From Crocinitomicaceae bacterium (GTDB lineage: Bacteria; Bacteroidota; Bacteroidia; Flavobacteriales_D; Crocinitomicaceae): DNA of 64,000 bases. How positions within the stretch are numbered: position 1 is the stretch's first letter; each line of letters starts with the position of its first letter. Where the stretch lies: NCBI GenBank assembly GCA_021740745.1, contig JAIOZF010000003.1, positions 1 to 64,000 of the forward strand. Reading direction: 5' to 3'. A program made the translations under genes and the position numbers. Positions 37,565-45,822 of this stretch are shown here, piece after piece. The notes beneath the pieces are model-generated. The model was not told the origin of the DNA. It saw only the letters and a list, made by a program, of their open reading frames with translations, and made no database searches.

Positions 37565-38304
37565 TTACCGGTGCAACAAGCGGATTTGGAAAAGCATGTG
37601 CTCAACTTTTTGCAAAAAATAACTACAATTTGATTCTAACAGGTCGCAGAAATGATCGACTTCAAGAGTTGAAAAATGAATTGTCAGCAATGGTCTCAGT
37701 CGAAACGCTGTGTTTTGATGTCCGCGATGAGGCTTCTGTTTTTCAAGCGATTGAATCATTGCCTGAAAATGTTAAAAATCAACTTTCAATTTTAATCAAC
37801 AATGCCGGACTAGCAGTAGGTCGTGGACCGATTGATGAAGGCTTAATTGATGACTGGGACAGAATGATTGACACCAATGTAAAAGGCTTATTGTATGTCA
37901 CGAGAGCGGTTGTTCCTTATATTAAAAAAGCAGGTCAAGGTCACATAATCAATCTAGGCAGCATTGCCGGGAAGGAAGTTTATACTGGTGGGAACGTTTA
38001 TTGTGCTTCAAAACATGCTGTTGATGCTTTATCTAAAGCCATGCGAATTGATCTTTTACCATACGGAATAAAAGTAACAAACATTGCTCCAGGTGCTGCA
38101 GACACAGAATTTTCAACTGTTCGTTTCAAAGGAGATGAAGAGATAATAAAAAGTGTGTACAAGGGATTTCAGCCGCTGAAAGCTGAAGATGTTGCAAACG
38201 TTATTTACTTCGCAGCAAGTCTTCCAGCACATGTAAATATCAATGATTTAACGATCATGCCAACTGCTCAAGCAAGTGGTTCTCATTTTTTCAAAAGTGA
38301 ATAG
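37543..38304 (+). CDS. short-chain dehydrogenase/reductase (YdfG-like)
   Basis: A 253-residue NAD(P)-dependent oxidoreductase. The cofactor loop TGATSGFGKA is at about residues 9-18, LINNAGLAVGRGP at about 84-96, the catalytic serine in NLGSIAG, and Tyr/Lys in VYCASKHAVDALS. The loop and the TGRRNDRL segment suggest NADPH preference and the YdfG (3-hydroxy acid/serine dehydrogenase) subgroup. The ATG at 37543 lies inside the end of the membrane-protein gene, so the two are likely translationally linked. The upstream open extension to 37438 is only the shadow of that gene. Confidence 0.92.
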   Translation: MEKKYVLITGATSGFGKACAQLFAKNNYNLILTGRRNDRLQELKNELSAMVSVETLCFDVRDEASVFQAIESLPENVKNQLSILINNAGLAVGRGPIDEGLIDDWDRMIDTNVKGLLYVTRAVVPYIKKAGQGHIINLGSIAGKEVYTGGNVYCASKHAVDALSKAMRIDLLPYGIKVTNIAPGAADTEFSTVRFKGDEEIIKSVYKGFQPLKAEDVANVIYFAASLPAHVNINDLTIMPTAQASGSHFFKSE

Positions 38305-38340
38305 GAAAAAATAGTAATTTCCATTTAGCAAAATTCAATT

Positions 38341-39963
38341 ATGAAAAATATCTTCTTATTCCTGTTGTTGTTTTTGTCAGCTTGTTCTGGAGAAAAAAAC
38401 ACCAAGCAAACTCAATCGTCTGAAGAAACAGAGGTCATAGCGAATGAAGATCAATCTCCACGCGAATTGGTCTCGTTCAAACGACCTGGAATCAATTTAA
38501 CAAACTCACTTTTGGCAGATTATCAGCGCGCAAAGAAAAAACACAAATACCTCCCATTTTGCACCTCAACACAAGACGGAAATCTGTTCATTTCGTGTAA
38601 TCGCAAATTTTCGATAGAGGAAATGAATTCTCCGAAATGGAATAAATCAATTTTATTTGGATTGACAAGTGGAAAGGGAGATACCTTGTTGCCGAATGTG
38701 TTTGAAAAAATTGGAAACGCAGGAATTTATGGAGATGGATATATTGAAGTATTCAAAAAAGGAAAATATCAGTTGTATGATTACATCAATCGTCGGTTAT
38801 TTAAAGAAGAATTTGAATTGATATTCCCTTCAGTGATTAAAGGATATTTGGCAATTGGAAAACGTAATGGTCAATTTTTCAAATTATACGACGATGGAAC
38901 ATCAAGAATAATTGATAACGAAAATGAATATCCGTCATATCACAAAATCGCAGAACGTTTAAAATTCGATGTTCAATCCGATAGTTTTGGTTTATGGTAT
39001 AACACAGAACTATTTGATGCTGAATATAAAGAAGATGTTTATGCGGGTGTTTATACTACTCCATCTTATTTATATGCGCTTGGAATTATCGAAAAATTTG
39101 TTGTTGGAGTCGCTTTTGAAGATAATTCAATCGGAATTGCACAATTCAAAGCATTAAAAGTTGAACAAAAGAAACGAAATTCAAACGTACGATCAATGGC
39201 AATTGCCTTTATGGAACAAGGAATTGATTCGAGAGGTTGGGTCCGTGAGGAACATGAATTAATTACGCTTGATGAAAAAAGCAAGGTGAAATTTAAGAAG
39301 AAACTGAATTCATTTTCGGATTATTCAATGCAAAACAAATGTCAGGATTGCGGAGGAAATGGCTTCAAATTTATCAATGACTCAATTATCGAAGTTGAAT
39401 CTTGGTTGTTTCCAAGCAGTGAGTTTTCTGAAGATAGAAATAATGTGAAACCAGGTTTTGATTCACTTTTTGTAGCAATGTCACACTATACTTATTATTC
39501 AATTGAAGCAGATGGAAAAATCAAGGAATTACATGCTGGTTCTCTATTCCCAATGGCAAGTGTTGTCCCATTGGCACAGAATTATTTAAAAGGTTGTTTC
39601 TTGAAGAACAATAGGCAGTTTCCTGATATAATGAGTTATCCTCCGATTGAGAACTTTGCTGATTTTGAGGTAGATTCTCCTTCTGACTGGCTAATTGAAC
39701 TCAATCAATTAAGTGCAAAAGATATTCGTTTTGTTGTCAATGAAATCTATGCAAGACACGGTTATATTTTTGGAGACAAACAATTAAACAACTATTTCAG
39801 GTCACTCAAATGGTATAAGCCAAGAATTAGAAAAGTTGATCGATTTTTAACACCATTGGAAAAGCAGAACATCTATTTTTTAGAAACAATTGAGAAGCAA
39901 CTTAAACAAAATGAGCGAGAACAATTACAAGCGAAAAGAAGGATTTTGGTTTGGGCTGGGTAA
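38341..39963 (+). CDS. lipoprotein with C-terminal YARHG domain
   Basis: A 540-residue lipoprotein (lipobox LSAC, cysteine near residue 15). The central 400 residues match nothing I recognise; they contain WG-repeat-like beta segments (GNAGIYGDGYIEVFKKGKYQ, LYDYINRRLF) and a lone pair of cysteines (CQDCGGNGF). A YARHG domain follows at about 455-520: DIRFVVNEIYARHGYIFGDK and WYKPRIRKVDRFL. YARHG domains occur in secreted and surface proteins, with peptidoglycan or surface binding suggested. The 3' end overlaps the next gene by 53 nt in a different frame. Confidence 0.8.
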   Translation: MKNIFLFLLLFLSACSGEKNTKQTQSSEETEVIANEDQSPRELVSFKRPGINLTNSLLADYQRAKKKHKYLPFCTSTQDGNLFISCNRKFSIEEMNSPKWNKSILFGLTSGKGDTLLPNVFEKIGNAGIYGDGYIEVFKKGKYQLYDYINRRLFKEEFELIFPSVIKGYLAIGKRNGQFFKLYDDGTSRIIDNENEYPSYHKIAERLKFDVQSDSFGLWYNTELFDAEYKEDVYAGVYTTPSYLYALGIIEKFVVGVAFEDNSIGIAQFKALKVEQKKRNSNVRSMAIAFMEQGIDSRGWVREEHELITLDEKSKVKFKKKLNSFSDYSMQNKCQDCGGNGFKFINDSIIEVESWLFPSSEFSEDRNNVKPGFDSLFVAMSHYTYYSIEADGKIKELHAGSLFPMASVVPLAQNYLKGCFLKNNRQFPDIMSYPPIENFADFEVDSPSDWLIELNQLSAKDIRFVVNEIYARHGYIFGDKQLNNYFRSLKWYKPRIRKVDRFLTPLEKQNIYFLETIEKQLKQNEREQLQAKRRILVWAG

Positions 39964-40564
39964 AATTCCATTACTCATAATTATTCTCGGAATAGCCTCT
40001 TTAATTTTCTATTCTTCCGTTCGTTATTTGAATCCCGATTTCGAAAACGGTTACCTTTCAGGAAATAAGTTTTCTTATGTAAGTGTTTTTCGAATTGGAC
40101 TCATTGTACATTTAATTATTGCTCCTTTTCTTGTATTTAGCTCATCCTTATTGCTCTTTTTTAAACTAGAAAAGAAAAGTCCAAGAATCCACAGAGCGAT
40201 CGGTAAATTAACCGTTTATTCAGCTTTCGTGTTTTTAATCCCTTCTGGATTAATACTTTCCTACTATGCTATTGGAGGTCTCGTTGGACAAATTCTTTTT
40301 TTTAGTTTAACCTTTTTAACATTGATAACATTAGCTAGAGCACTTTTTGAGGCAAGAAATAGAAATTTCACTCTGCACCGAAAATGGATGATCCGGTTCT
40401 ATATTCTATTGACATCTGCAATTTGGTTGCGAATCAATATGTTTGTCGGAAGTTATTTCTTTCAGTTGAATGGTGTAGATTTTTATCTCGCCTCAGCTGC
40501 GCTTAGTTGGATCCCTCAACTTATCATTACAGAATTGATATTTCTACGAAAAAAAGCTGCATAA
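39911..40564 (+). CDS. DUF2306-like multi-pass membrane protein
   Basis: A 217-residue membrane protein with about six hydrophobic helices, starting at the ATG at 39911 (MSENNYKRKEGFWFGLG). RIHRAIGKLTVYSAFVFLIP and a later FTLHRKWMIRFYILLTSAIW contain spaced histidines on helices, as in DUF2306/cytochrome-b561-like membrane proteins, so haem binding is conceivable but unproven. It overlaps the end of the YARHG gene by 53 nt; both frames look genuinely coding, so the overlap is real. An upstream TTG at 39890 is less likely as the start. Confidence 0.78.
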   Translation: MSENNYKRKEGFWFGLGKIPLLIIILGIASLIFYSSVRYLNPDFENGYLSGNKFSYVSVFRIGLIVHLIIAPFLVFSSSLLLFFKLEKKSPRIHRAIGKLTVYSAFVFLIPSGLILSYYAIGGLVGQILFFSLTFLTLITLARALFEARNRNFTLHRKWMIRFYILLTSAIWLRINMFVGSYFFQLNGVDFYLASAALSWIPQLIITELIFLRKKAA

Positions 40565-40573
40565 TCTGTTTAT

Positions 40574-40581
40574 TATCTTTG
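40574..40581 (+). promoter_or_regulatory. candidate -7 promoter element for the gliding-motility-type protein gene
   Basis: TATCTTTG matches TAnnTTTG and lies 85 nt before the ATG at 40667. Confidence 0.4.
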
Positions 40582-40666
40582 AGCCTGCATGTGAATTCTT
40601 CAAATTGCACCTAATTTGAGCAATACTATTTTTTTTGTTTATTTTTATCATCCAAGCTATTTAACA

Positions 40667-42421
40667 ATGAAAATAAAAACTCTACTTTTTTTACTTGTAT
40701 TTTTCTTTTCCTTTCAAATCAAGGCTTCACATATCGTTGGAGGTGAAATTTACTATGACTCCTTGGGTAACAATATGTACCGTGTTACTATCGAATTATT
40801 TAGAGATTGTTTAAATAGTACAACGCCATTTGATAATCCAATTGAATATACCGTCTTTTTAGCTGATGGAACTATTTACAGCACCTTCACTATTGCACTT
40901 CCTACTCCTGAAATCCTTCCAATAGTTTATGATGATCCTTGCGTTACTCCACCAAGTGACATTTGTATTGAAAGAGCCGTTTACACTCAAATAATCACTT
41001 TGCCTTTAAACGCAACCGGCTATTACATTTCCTATCAGCGGTGCTGTTGGGCCAACAATATTCAAAACATAGTGAGTCCGGGTGATAATGGAATTACTTT
41101 AACAACATTTGTCCCAGGTACCGGACTTGTAACATTACCCAACAATGCCGCACGTTTTAACGATTATCCTCCATTAGTGTTGTGTGCAAATAGTACCTTA
41201 AATTTTGATCATGCTGCAACCGACATCGATGGAGATTCGTTGGTTTATTTTTTATGTCCTCCACTTTTAGGGGGAAGTATTGCGAATGTTATTCCAGATC
41301 CTGAAACAGCCGCACCCTATGCACCAATCACTTGGGATGTTGGTTTTTCCAATGCACTTCCTTTAGGTCCTGGCTCATCGGTAACTATCGATTCAGAAAC
41401 AGGGATGATGGCATTTACGCCGAGTTTATTGGGGAATTTTGCAATCGGTGTATGTGTTCAGGAATACCGTAATGGAATTCAAATCAATGAAAAAATGAGA
41501 ACTTTTGGTTATCGTGTTGTTTCTTGTAATATTCAAGAGCCACTTGAAGTTAGTTTGGTTGGACCACCAAATCTGATTGAAGATTGTGGGTTTTCTGGAT
41601 TCATTGTAACAAGAGATGATACAACAACAAATCTCGCAGTTCAAATTTTTCTTTCTGGAAATGCAATCAACGGAGTTGATTATACATTTTTACCTGACAC
41701 GCTGATTTTACCGCAAGGAGTATTTACTGATACGATTGGTTTCACACCTTTATTTGACCTCTTGACGGAAGGAACCGAAACAGTTGTTTTTAACATTGTT
41801 ATTGCGAATCCTTGTAACGGTTCATTTGATACAACGACCACAATTGTCAATATTATAGATTATATTCCTTTGACCATTTCAAGTCTTGACAGTATCAACG
41901 TATGTGCAGAAATTGGTGAATCTGCATTGATATTTTGCACTGTTCAAAATGGAGTTCCTCCTTATGCTTACACTTGGACACCCAACAATGCCTATCCAAA
42001 TAATGACAGTGTCATTGTACAACCATCAGACTTAAATCCAAATTTAAATGTGTTTACAGTTAACGTATTAGATCAATGCGGTAAATCAATCCAGTCCTTA
42101 CCCATCGATGTATACAATCAATGTCCGCTTGAAGCACCTAATGTTTTGACATTAAACAATGATGGGGTGAATGAATTTTTCTTGATTGAAAATATCGATA
42201 ACTATGACGCAGTTAAACTTCAAATCTTTAATCGCTGGGGTAACTTGATTTTTGAAACAGAGGATTATCAGAATGATTGGACAGGTAAAACTGCTGGTGG
42301 AACTGTAGTTGAAGAAGGTGTCTATTTTTACACAGCAACACCTAAAAGTATCAAGTATGTATATGATGATCAGCAGAAAACTGAATTTACCTTACATGGA
42401 TTTATTCACATCATAAAATAA
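40667..42421 (+). CDS. secreted protein with Calx-beta-like domain and gliding-motility-associated (T9SS type B) C terminus
   Basis: A 584-residue secreted protein: signal peptide (MKIKTLLFLLVFFFSFQIKA), a cysteine-containing Ig-like N-terminal half (HIVGGEIYYDSLGNNMYRVT), a Calx-beta-like segment (about 320-400: NAINGVDYTFLPDTLILPQG), an Ig/PKD-type stretch, and the C-terminal gliding-motility-associated module (VLTLNNDGVNEFF, LQIFNRWGNLIFETEDYQND, EGVYFYTATP). That module is the type B T9SS sorting signal, used with PorP/SprF-like partners. A surface adhesin role is likely but not shown. The upstream open extension from 40616 lacks a signal peptide. Confidence 0.88.
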   Translation: MKIKTLLFLLVFFFSFQIKASHIVGGEIYYDSLGNNMYRVTIELFRDCLNSTTPFDNPIEYTVFLADGTIYSTFTIALPTPEILPIVYDDPCVTPPSDICIERAVYTQIITLPLNATGYYISYQRCCWANNIQNIVSPGDNGITLTTFVPGTGLVTLPNNAARFNDYPPLVLCANSTLNFDHAATDIDGDSLVYFLCPPLLGGSIANVIPDPETAAPYAPITWDVGFSNALPLGPGSSVTIDSETGMMAFTPSLLGNFAIGVCVQEYRNGIQINEKMRTFGYRVVSCNIQEPLEVSLVGPPNLIEDCGFSGFIVTRDDTTTNLAVQIFLSGNAINGVDYTFLPDTLILPQGVFTDTIGFTPLFDLLTEGTETVVFNIVIANPCNGSFDTTTTIVNIIDYIPLTISSLDSINVCAEIGESALIFCTVQNGVPPYAYTWTPNNAYPNNDSVIVQPSDLNPNLNVFTVNVLDQCGKSIQSLPIDVYNQCPLEAPNVLTLNNDGVNEFFLIENIDNYDAVKLQIFNRWGNLIFETEDYQNDWTGKTAGGTVVEEGVYFYTATPKSIKYVYDDQQKTEFTLHGFIHIIK

Positions 42422-42422
42422 C

Positions 42423-42446
42423 AAAAGGAGGCAATTGCCTCCTTTT
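42423..42446. terminator. bidirectional terminator (perfect 24-nt palindrome)
   Basis: AAAAGGAGGCAA directly abuts its reverse complement TTGCCTCCTTTT, forming a hairpin with a U-rich 3' side on both strands between convergent genes. Confidence 0.85.
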
Positions 42447-42465
42447 AAGTTCTAATCAGTTCGTT

Positions 42466-42891
42466 TCAATTTTCTTTTTTCGGAAGAACATTACCTTTAA
42501 TTGTTAAGATAATTGGTTCAGAAACATTCGAAGTAATGGTAACTGTTTTTGTGAAATTACCTTCTCTTTTTGTATCATATTTAACCGAAATCTTAGACTT
42601 TTTACCCGGCTTTACAGGTTCTGCAGGTTTATCAGCAGCTGTACATCCACAACTTGTTTGAACACCTTGAATGATTGCTGGCGTTTTTGCATCATTCTTA
42701 AATTCAAAAATGAATAAATCTTCTGAACCGTAAGGAATATTTTCTCGATTAATTTCCAATGTTGTAAAGGTTAAACCCTTTTTCTTTTTAACAGTTGTTT
42801 CCTTCTTCGCAGTTTCTTTCTTCTTTGTAGCTTCTTGAGCACCCGCATTCACCGAAAGCGCTAGTGCAAAAACAAATAATGCAAATTTCAT
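42466..42891 (-). CDS. DUF1573 exported protein
   Basis: A 141-residue protein with a signal peptide (MKFALFVFALALSVNAGAQ), a Lys/Thr/Glu-rich linker (about 20-40) and a DUF1573 Ig-like domain. The domain carries the hallmark GVQTSCGCTAADKPAEPVKP followed by KISVKYDTKREGNFTKTVTI. DUF1573 proteins are abundant in Bacteroidota periplasm or outer membrane; function is unknown. It appears monocistronic, between the palindromic terminator and the NUDIX gene. Confidence 0.87.
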   Translation of the reverse strand: MKFALFVFALALSVNAGAQEATKKKETAKKETTVKKKKGLTFTTLEINRENIPYGSEDLFIFEFKNDAKTPAIIQGVQTSCGCTAADKPAEPVKPGKKSKISVKYDTKREGNFTKTVTITSNVSEPIILTIKGNVLPKKEN

Positions 42892-42958
42892 AGTCCTCTA
42901 ATTTTGAATCAAGATTACGACTTTTGTTCCAACTCAATTCATATTTAACAAATAATTA

Positions 42959-43567
42959 TTACTCTTCTGTCAAAAAGTAAGTTTCAATCACATCTTGAAT
43001 GGATGCATAGCTGCGTTTACCAAGTTCTATCACTTTTTCTTTCTTACACCATTTGGCTTTTGTTATTCCTTCTTCTGCCTGAACTATTAGCTCCTTTTTA
43101 CCTGCATATTCCATTTTGAACCAAGTCGTTTTCTTTAAGACCTTCTCTTTTCGAAACACATACGTGTGATAAGTAACCATTAAAGGAACTGTTATTTCCA
43201 CTCCAGAAATACCACATTCCTCCTCTACTTCGCGAATAGCTGCATTCTCAATCGATTCATTCTCCTCAACTTTTCCTTTAGGTATATCCCAAATTCCATT
43301 TCTTTTGATGAGCAAGTATTTTTGTTTACGCTTAACCAAACCTCCTGCCGCATCAATGTGTGTGAAGTCGCTAAATAGTCGCTCCATTTCCTTTTCTGGA
43401 TTAACTCCAGTAAGCCAAACTATTTCAGTTGGATCAAATGAATCTAGTTTCTCAACAAGTTCATCAACTGATTTAATCGTTTTAGCACTCAACTTCGCGC
43501 TTGATTCTATTTTGCTATTGCTTTTAGCAAAAATTACAATTCTATTTTCAATAAAAACTTTGTACAT
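42959..43567 (-). CDS. NUDIX hydrolase
   Basis: A 202-residue protein. The first 65 or so residues are an uncharacterised extension (MYKVFIENRIVIFAKSNSKI), followed by a NUDIX fold with the full box beginning GKVEENESIENAAIREVEEE and ending CGI. NUDIX enzymes hydrolyse nucleoside diphosphates linked to another moiety; substrate cannot be told. The ATG at 43567 lies 8 bp from the divergent pyrE ATG. The pyrE -7 box overlaps this start codon, so the two promoters must interfere. Confidence 0.9.
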   Translation of the reverse strand: MYKVFIENRIVIFAKSNSKIESSAKLSAKTIKSVDELVEKLDSFDPTEIVWLTGVNPEKEMERLFSDFTHIDAAGGLVKRKQKYLLIKRNGIWDIPKGKVEENESIENAAIREVEEECGISGVEITVPLMVTYHTYVFRKEKVLKKTTWFKMEYAGKKELIVQAEEGITKAKWCKKEKVIELGKRSYASIQDVIETYFLTEE

Positions 43568-43570
43568 TTG
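43563..43570 (+). promoter_or_regulatory. candidate -7 element for pyrE, overlapping the NUDIX start codon
   Basis: TACATTTG matches TAnnTTTG, ends 5 nt before the pyrE ATG, and its CAT is the reverse-strand ATG of the NUDIX gene. Confidence 0.5.
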
Positions 43571-43575
43571 TCGAC

Positions 43576-44217
43576 ATGATTTTGAACAATGATAAGGCCT
43601 TAAAAGTAGCAGAATTTCTCTTACAAATCAAAGCCGTTAAATTACAACCAAACCAGCCCTTTACATGGGCATCCGGATGGAATTCACCAATTTATTGCGA
43701 TAATCGCATAACATTGTCGTACCCAAATATCCGAACATTTATTCGTCAGTGCTACTCTGAAGCCATTGTTGAAGGTTTTGGAAAGCCAGATGTGATTGCA
43801 GGAGTTGCGACTGGAGGTATACCTCAAGGTGCACTTGTTGCTCAAGAATTAGGTTTGCCTTTTATTTATGTTCGCAGTTCTGCAAAGGAACATGGAATGG
43901 GAAATCAAATCGAAGGACATTACGAAAAGGGACAAAAAGTCGTTTTAGTAGAAGACTTAATCTCAACTGCAGGAAGCAGTATCAAAGCAATAGACGCTCT
44001 CAAAGCGGGCGGATTAGAAGTGAAAGGACTTATAGCAACATTTACCTATGGTTTTAAGGTTGCCGATGAAAACTTTAAAAAAGCCAATTGTCCATACATT
44101 ACGCTTACAAATTATGATTTTCTTGTTGAAGAAGCTTTGAAAAAGGCGTACATTTCAGAAAATGATCTTTTATCTCTTCGTGAATGGAAAGATCAACCTG
44201 AAACTTGGAAAAAATAA
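43576..44217 (+). CDS. pyrE: orotate phosphoribosyltransferase
   Basis: A 213-residue enzyme that joins orotate to PRPP to give OMP in pyrimidine synthesis. The substrate loop and sheet (FTWASGWNSPIYCDNRITLS), IAGVATGGIPQGALVAQELG, the YVRSSAKEHG flexible-loop region and the PRPP motif KVVLVEDLISTAGSS are all present. The start codon lies 5 nt after a -7 box and 8 bp from the divergent NUDIX start. The SRPBCC gene follows after 6 nt, so they share a transcript. Confidence 0.96.
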   Translation: MILNNDKALKVAEFLLQIKAVKLQPNQPFTWASGWNSPIYCDNRITLSYPNIRTFIRQCYSEAIVEGFGKPDVIAGVATGGIPQGALVAQELGLPFIYVRSSAKEHGMGNQIEGHYEKGQKVVLVEDLISTAGSSIKAIDALKAGGLEVKGLIATFTYGFKVADENFKKANCPYITLTNYDFLVEEALKKAYISENDLLSLREWKDQPETWKK

Positions 44218-44223
44218 AGAGCG

Positions 44224-44625
44224 ATGAAGATTGAGAGCAACAGAGTTATCGTTTCTGCAAATCAAAGTACAGTCGCTACTTTTTTGTCAGATGCGCAAAA
44301 TTTGATTCATTTATTGCCTCAAGATAAAATTTCAGATTGGAAATCAACTGCTTCTGAATGTTCATTTAAAGTTCAAGGTGGTGTCACCATTTCATTGATT
44401 CACGACGGTAAAAAAGATGCAGAGGAGATTTATATGAAATCGGGACAAGGATCTCCTTTTCCGTTCAAATTGACGCTTTTCATGGCGGACAAAGGAGAAC
44501 AAACCGAAGGATACATAATATTCGATGGTGAAATGAATATGTTCTTGAAAATGATGGTTGAAAAGCCATTAACAGCTTTGTTCAATTTAATGTCAGAAAA
44601 CCTTAAAAAGCATTTCGATAAATAA
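44224..44625 (+). CDS. SRPBCC-fold protein
   Basis: A 133-residue protein resembling START/SRPBCC ligand-binding proteins: IESNRVIVSANQSTVATFLS, then FKVQGGVTISLIHDG, and a C-terminal amphipathic helix (MVEKPLTALFNLMSENLKKH). It starts 6 nt after pyrE and ends inside the convergent birA by 23 nt. The ligand is unknown; pairing with pyrE recurs in related genomes as far as I recall, but no functional link is established. Confidence 0.72.
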   Translation: MKIESNRVIVSANQSTVATFLSDAQNLIHLLPQDKISDWKSTASECSFKVQGGVTISLIHDGKKDAEEIYMKSGQGSPFPFKLTLFMADKGEQTEGYIIFDGEMNMFLKMMVEKPLTALFNLMSENLKKHFDK

Positions 44626-45349
44626 AGGAAATTTCTTTAATATCATATACTTTCGTTTCATCCCCTTTGTTAAGCTGAAGTAAACCTTCTTCAGTAACAC
44701 CTATTATTTCCCCGACAAACTCTCCATGTTGATCAGCGTAATGTGCAAGTTGATTTAATTGATATAATTCCTTCAAATAGGCCTCTCTAACGTTGGATTT
44801 ACCATGCAATTGATAATTCTTCCAACAGCTATCGAAGGAAGCTAGAAAAGATAATAAGGTTTCAGTTAAATTAAGAAAAGGAGTGTCAATGTGGTTCACG
44901 ATACTGGTAACTCTAGGTAAATCAATTACTCTTTGATTAACGTTCAATCCAATTCCGATTACAGAAGAAGCAATAAGATTGCCCTTTAGGTGATTTTCGA
45001 TAAGAACCCCTGCAATTTTTTCTCCATTGACAAGTATATCATTCGGCCATTTCACTTGAGCTGAAATGCCAAATTTTCTTAAAAATTCAATGAGTGCTAA
45101 ACTGGCAATTTCGGTCAATACACATTGGTCTGATACTGACAGATTGTCGGGTTGTACAACTAGACTAAATAAAAGGTTTACACCCTCTGCTGATAACCAT
45201 TTAGCACCTCTCTGCCCTCTTCCATTGGTTTGTTCGTCTGCCAAAATTACTGTCCCATGTCCGATTCTACCCTCGGAAAGGAGTATGGCAGCATAATTGT
45301 TCGTGGAGTCGACCGATTCTAAGTGTATTATTTTTTGACCAATAGACAT
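44603..45349 (-). CDS. birA: biotin--[acetyl-CoA-carboxylase] ligase
   Basis: A 248-residue monofunctional biotin protein ligase: it lacks the N-terminal HTH of E. coli BirA, so it attaches biotin but does not regulate. The biotinyl-AMP loop GRGQRGAKW is at residues 43-51, followed by QVKWPNDILVNGEKIAGVLI and IGIGLNVNQ. It presumably biotinylates the acetyl-CoA carboxylase carrier protein. Its 3' end overlaps the SRPBCC gene by 23 nt; it diverges from rsfS. Confidence 0.94.
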   Translation of the reverse strand: MSIGQKIIHLESVDSTNNYAAILLSEGRIGHGTVILADEQTNGRGQRGAKWLSAEGVNLLFSLVVQPDNLSVSDQCVLTEIASLALIEFLRKFGISAQVKWPNDILVNGEKIAGVLIENHLKGNLIASSVIGIGLNVNQRVIDLPRVTSIVNHIDTPFLNLTETLLSFLASFDSCWKNYQLHGKSNVREAYLKELYQLNQLAHYADQHGEFVGEIIGVTEEGLLQLNKGDETKVYDIKEISFIYRNAF

Positions 45350-45402
45350 GAACTTTTAAGTCTGGTGAATGTTTATCAATCGTTAAAATTAAAATTAAAA
45401 CT

Positions 45403-45410
45403 TAGATTTG
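45403..45410 (+). promoter_or_regulatory. candidate -7 promoter element for rsfS-ftsH
   Basis: TAGATTTG matches TAnnTTTG and ends 19 nt before the rsfS ATG. Confidence 0.5.
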
Positions 45411-45429
45411 TGTACCATAAAAATAGCGA

Positions 45430-45813
45430 ATGCGCAAGATTGTAAAACAAAAAGAAATAACATCTCAGGAATTGTGTAATGCAATTGTAGAAGGGATGCA
45501 AGAGAATAAAGCAAAAGACATAGTAGTATTGGATTTACGAGGTATTTCGAATGCTGTTTGTGACTTTTTTGTAGTGTGCAGTGGGGAATCAAACACGCAA
45601 GTTGATGGTATTTCCAATTCAACAACGCGTCATACGCTAAAAACAATCAATGAAAAGCCTTGGCATATTGAAGGCAAAACGAATAGTGAGTGGATTTTAT
45701 TGGACTACATCAACGTAGTTGCGCACATTTTCTACAAAGATGCTCGACCATTTTACGATCTTGAAGATTTATGGGCTGACGCGAAAAGAACAGATATTCC
45801 AAATTTAAATTAA
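45430..45813 (+). CDS. rsfS: ribosome silencing factor RsfS
   Basis: A 127-residue member of the RsfS/YbeB/iojap family, which binds L14 on the 50S subunit and blocks subunit joining under starvation. Typical blocks are visible: KAKDIVVLDLRGISNAVCDF, FVVCSGESNTQVDGIS, WHIEGKTNSEWILLDYINVV and FYDLEDLWADAKR. It starts the rsfS-ftsH transcript; ftsH follows after 9 nt. Confidence 0.94.
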   Translation: MRKIVKQKEITSQELCNAIVEGMQENKAKDIVVLDLRGISNAVCDFFVVCSGESNTQVDGISNSTTRHTLKTINEKPWHIEGKTNSEWILLDYINVVAHIFYKDARPFYDLEDLWADAKRTDIPNLN

Positions 45814-45822
45814 GCAACAAAC

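Noticed and set aside
42959-43160. Truncated NUDIX because of the unfamiliar N-terminal extension on its partner side
   Set aside because: The NUDIX box and following strands are complete and the protein ends with an ordinary stop; the extension is at the N terminus and part of one continuous frame.
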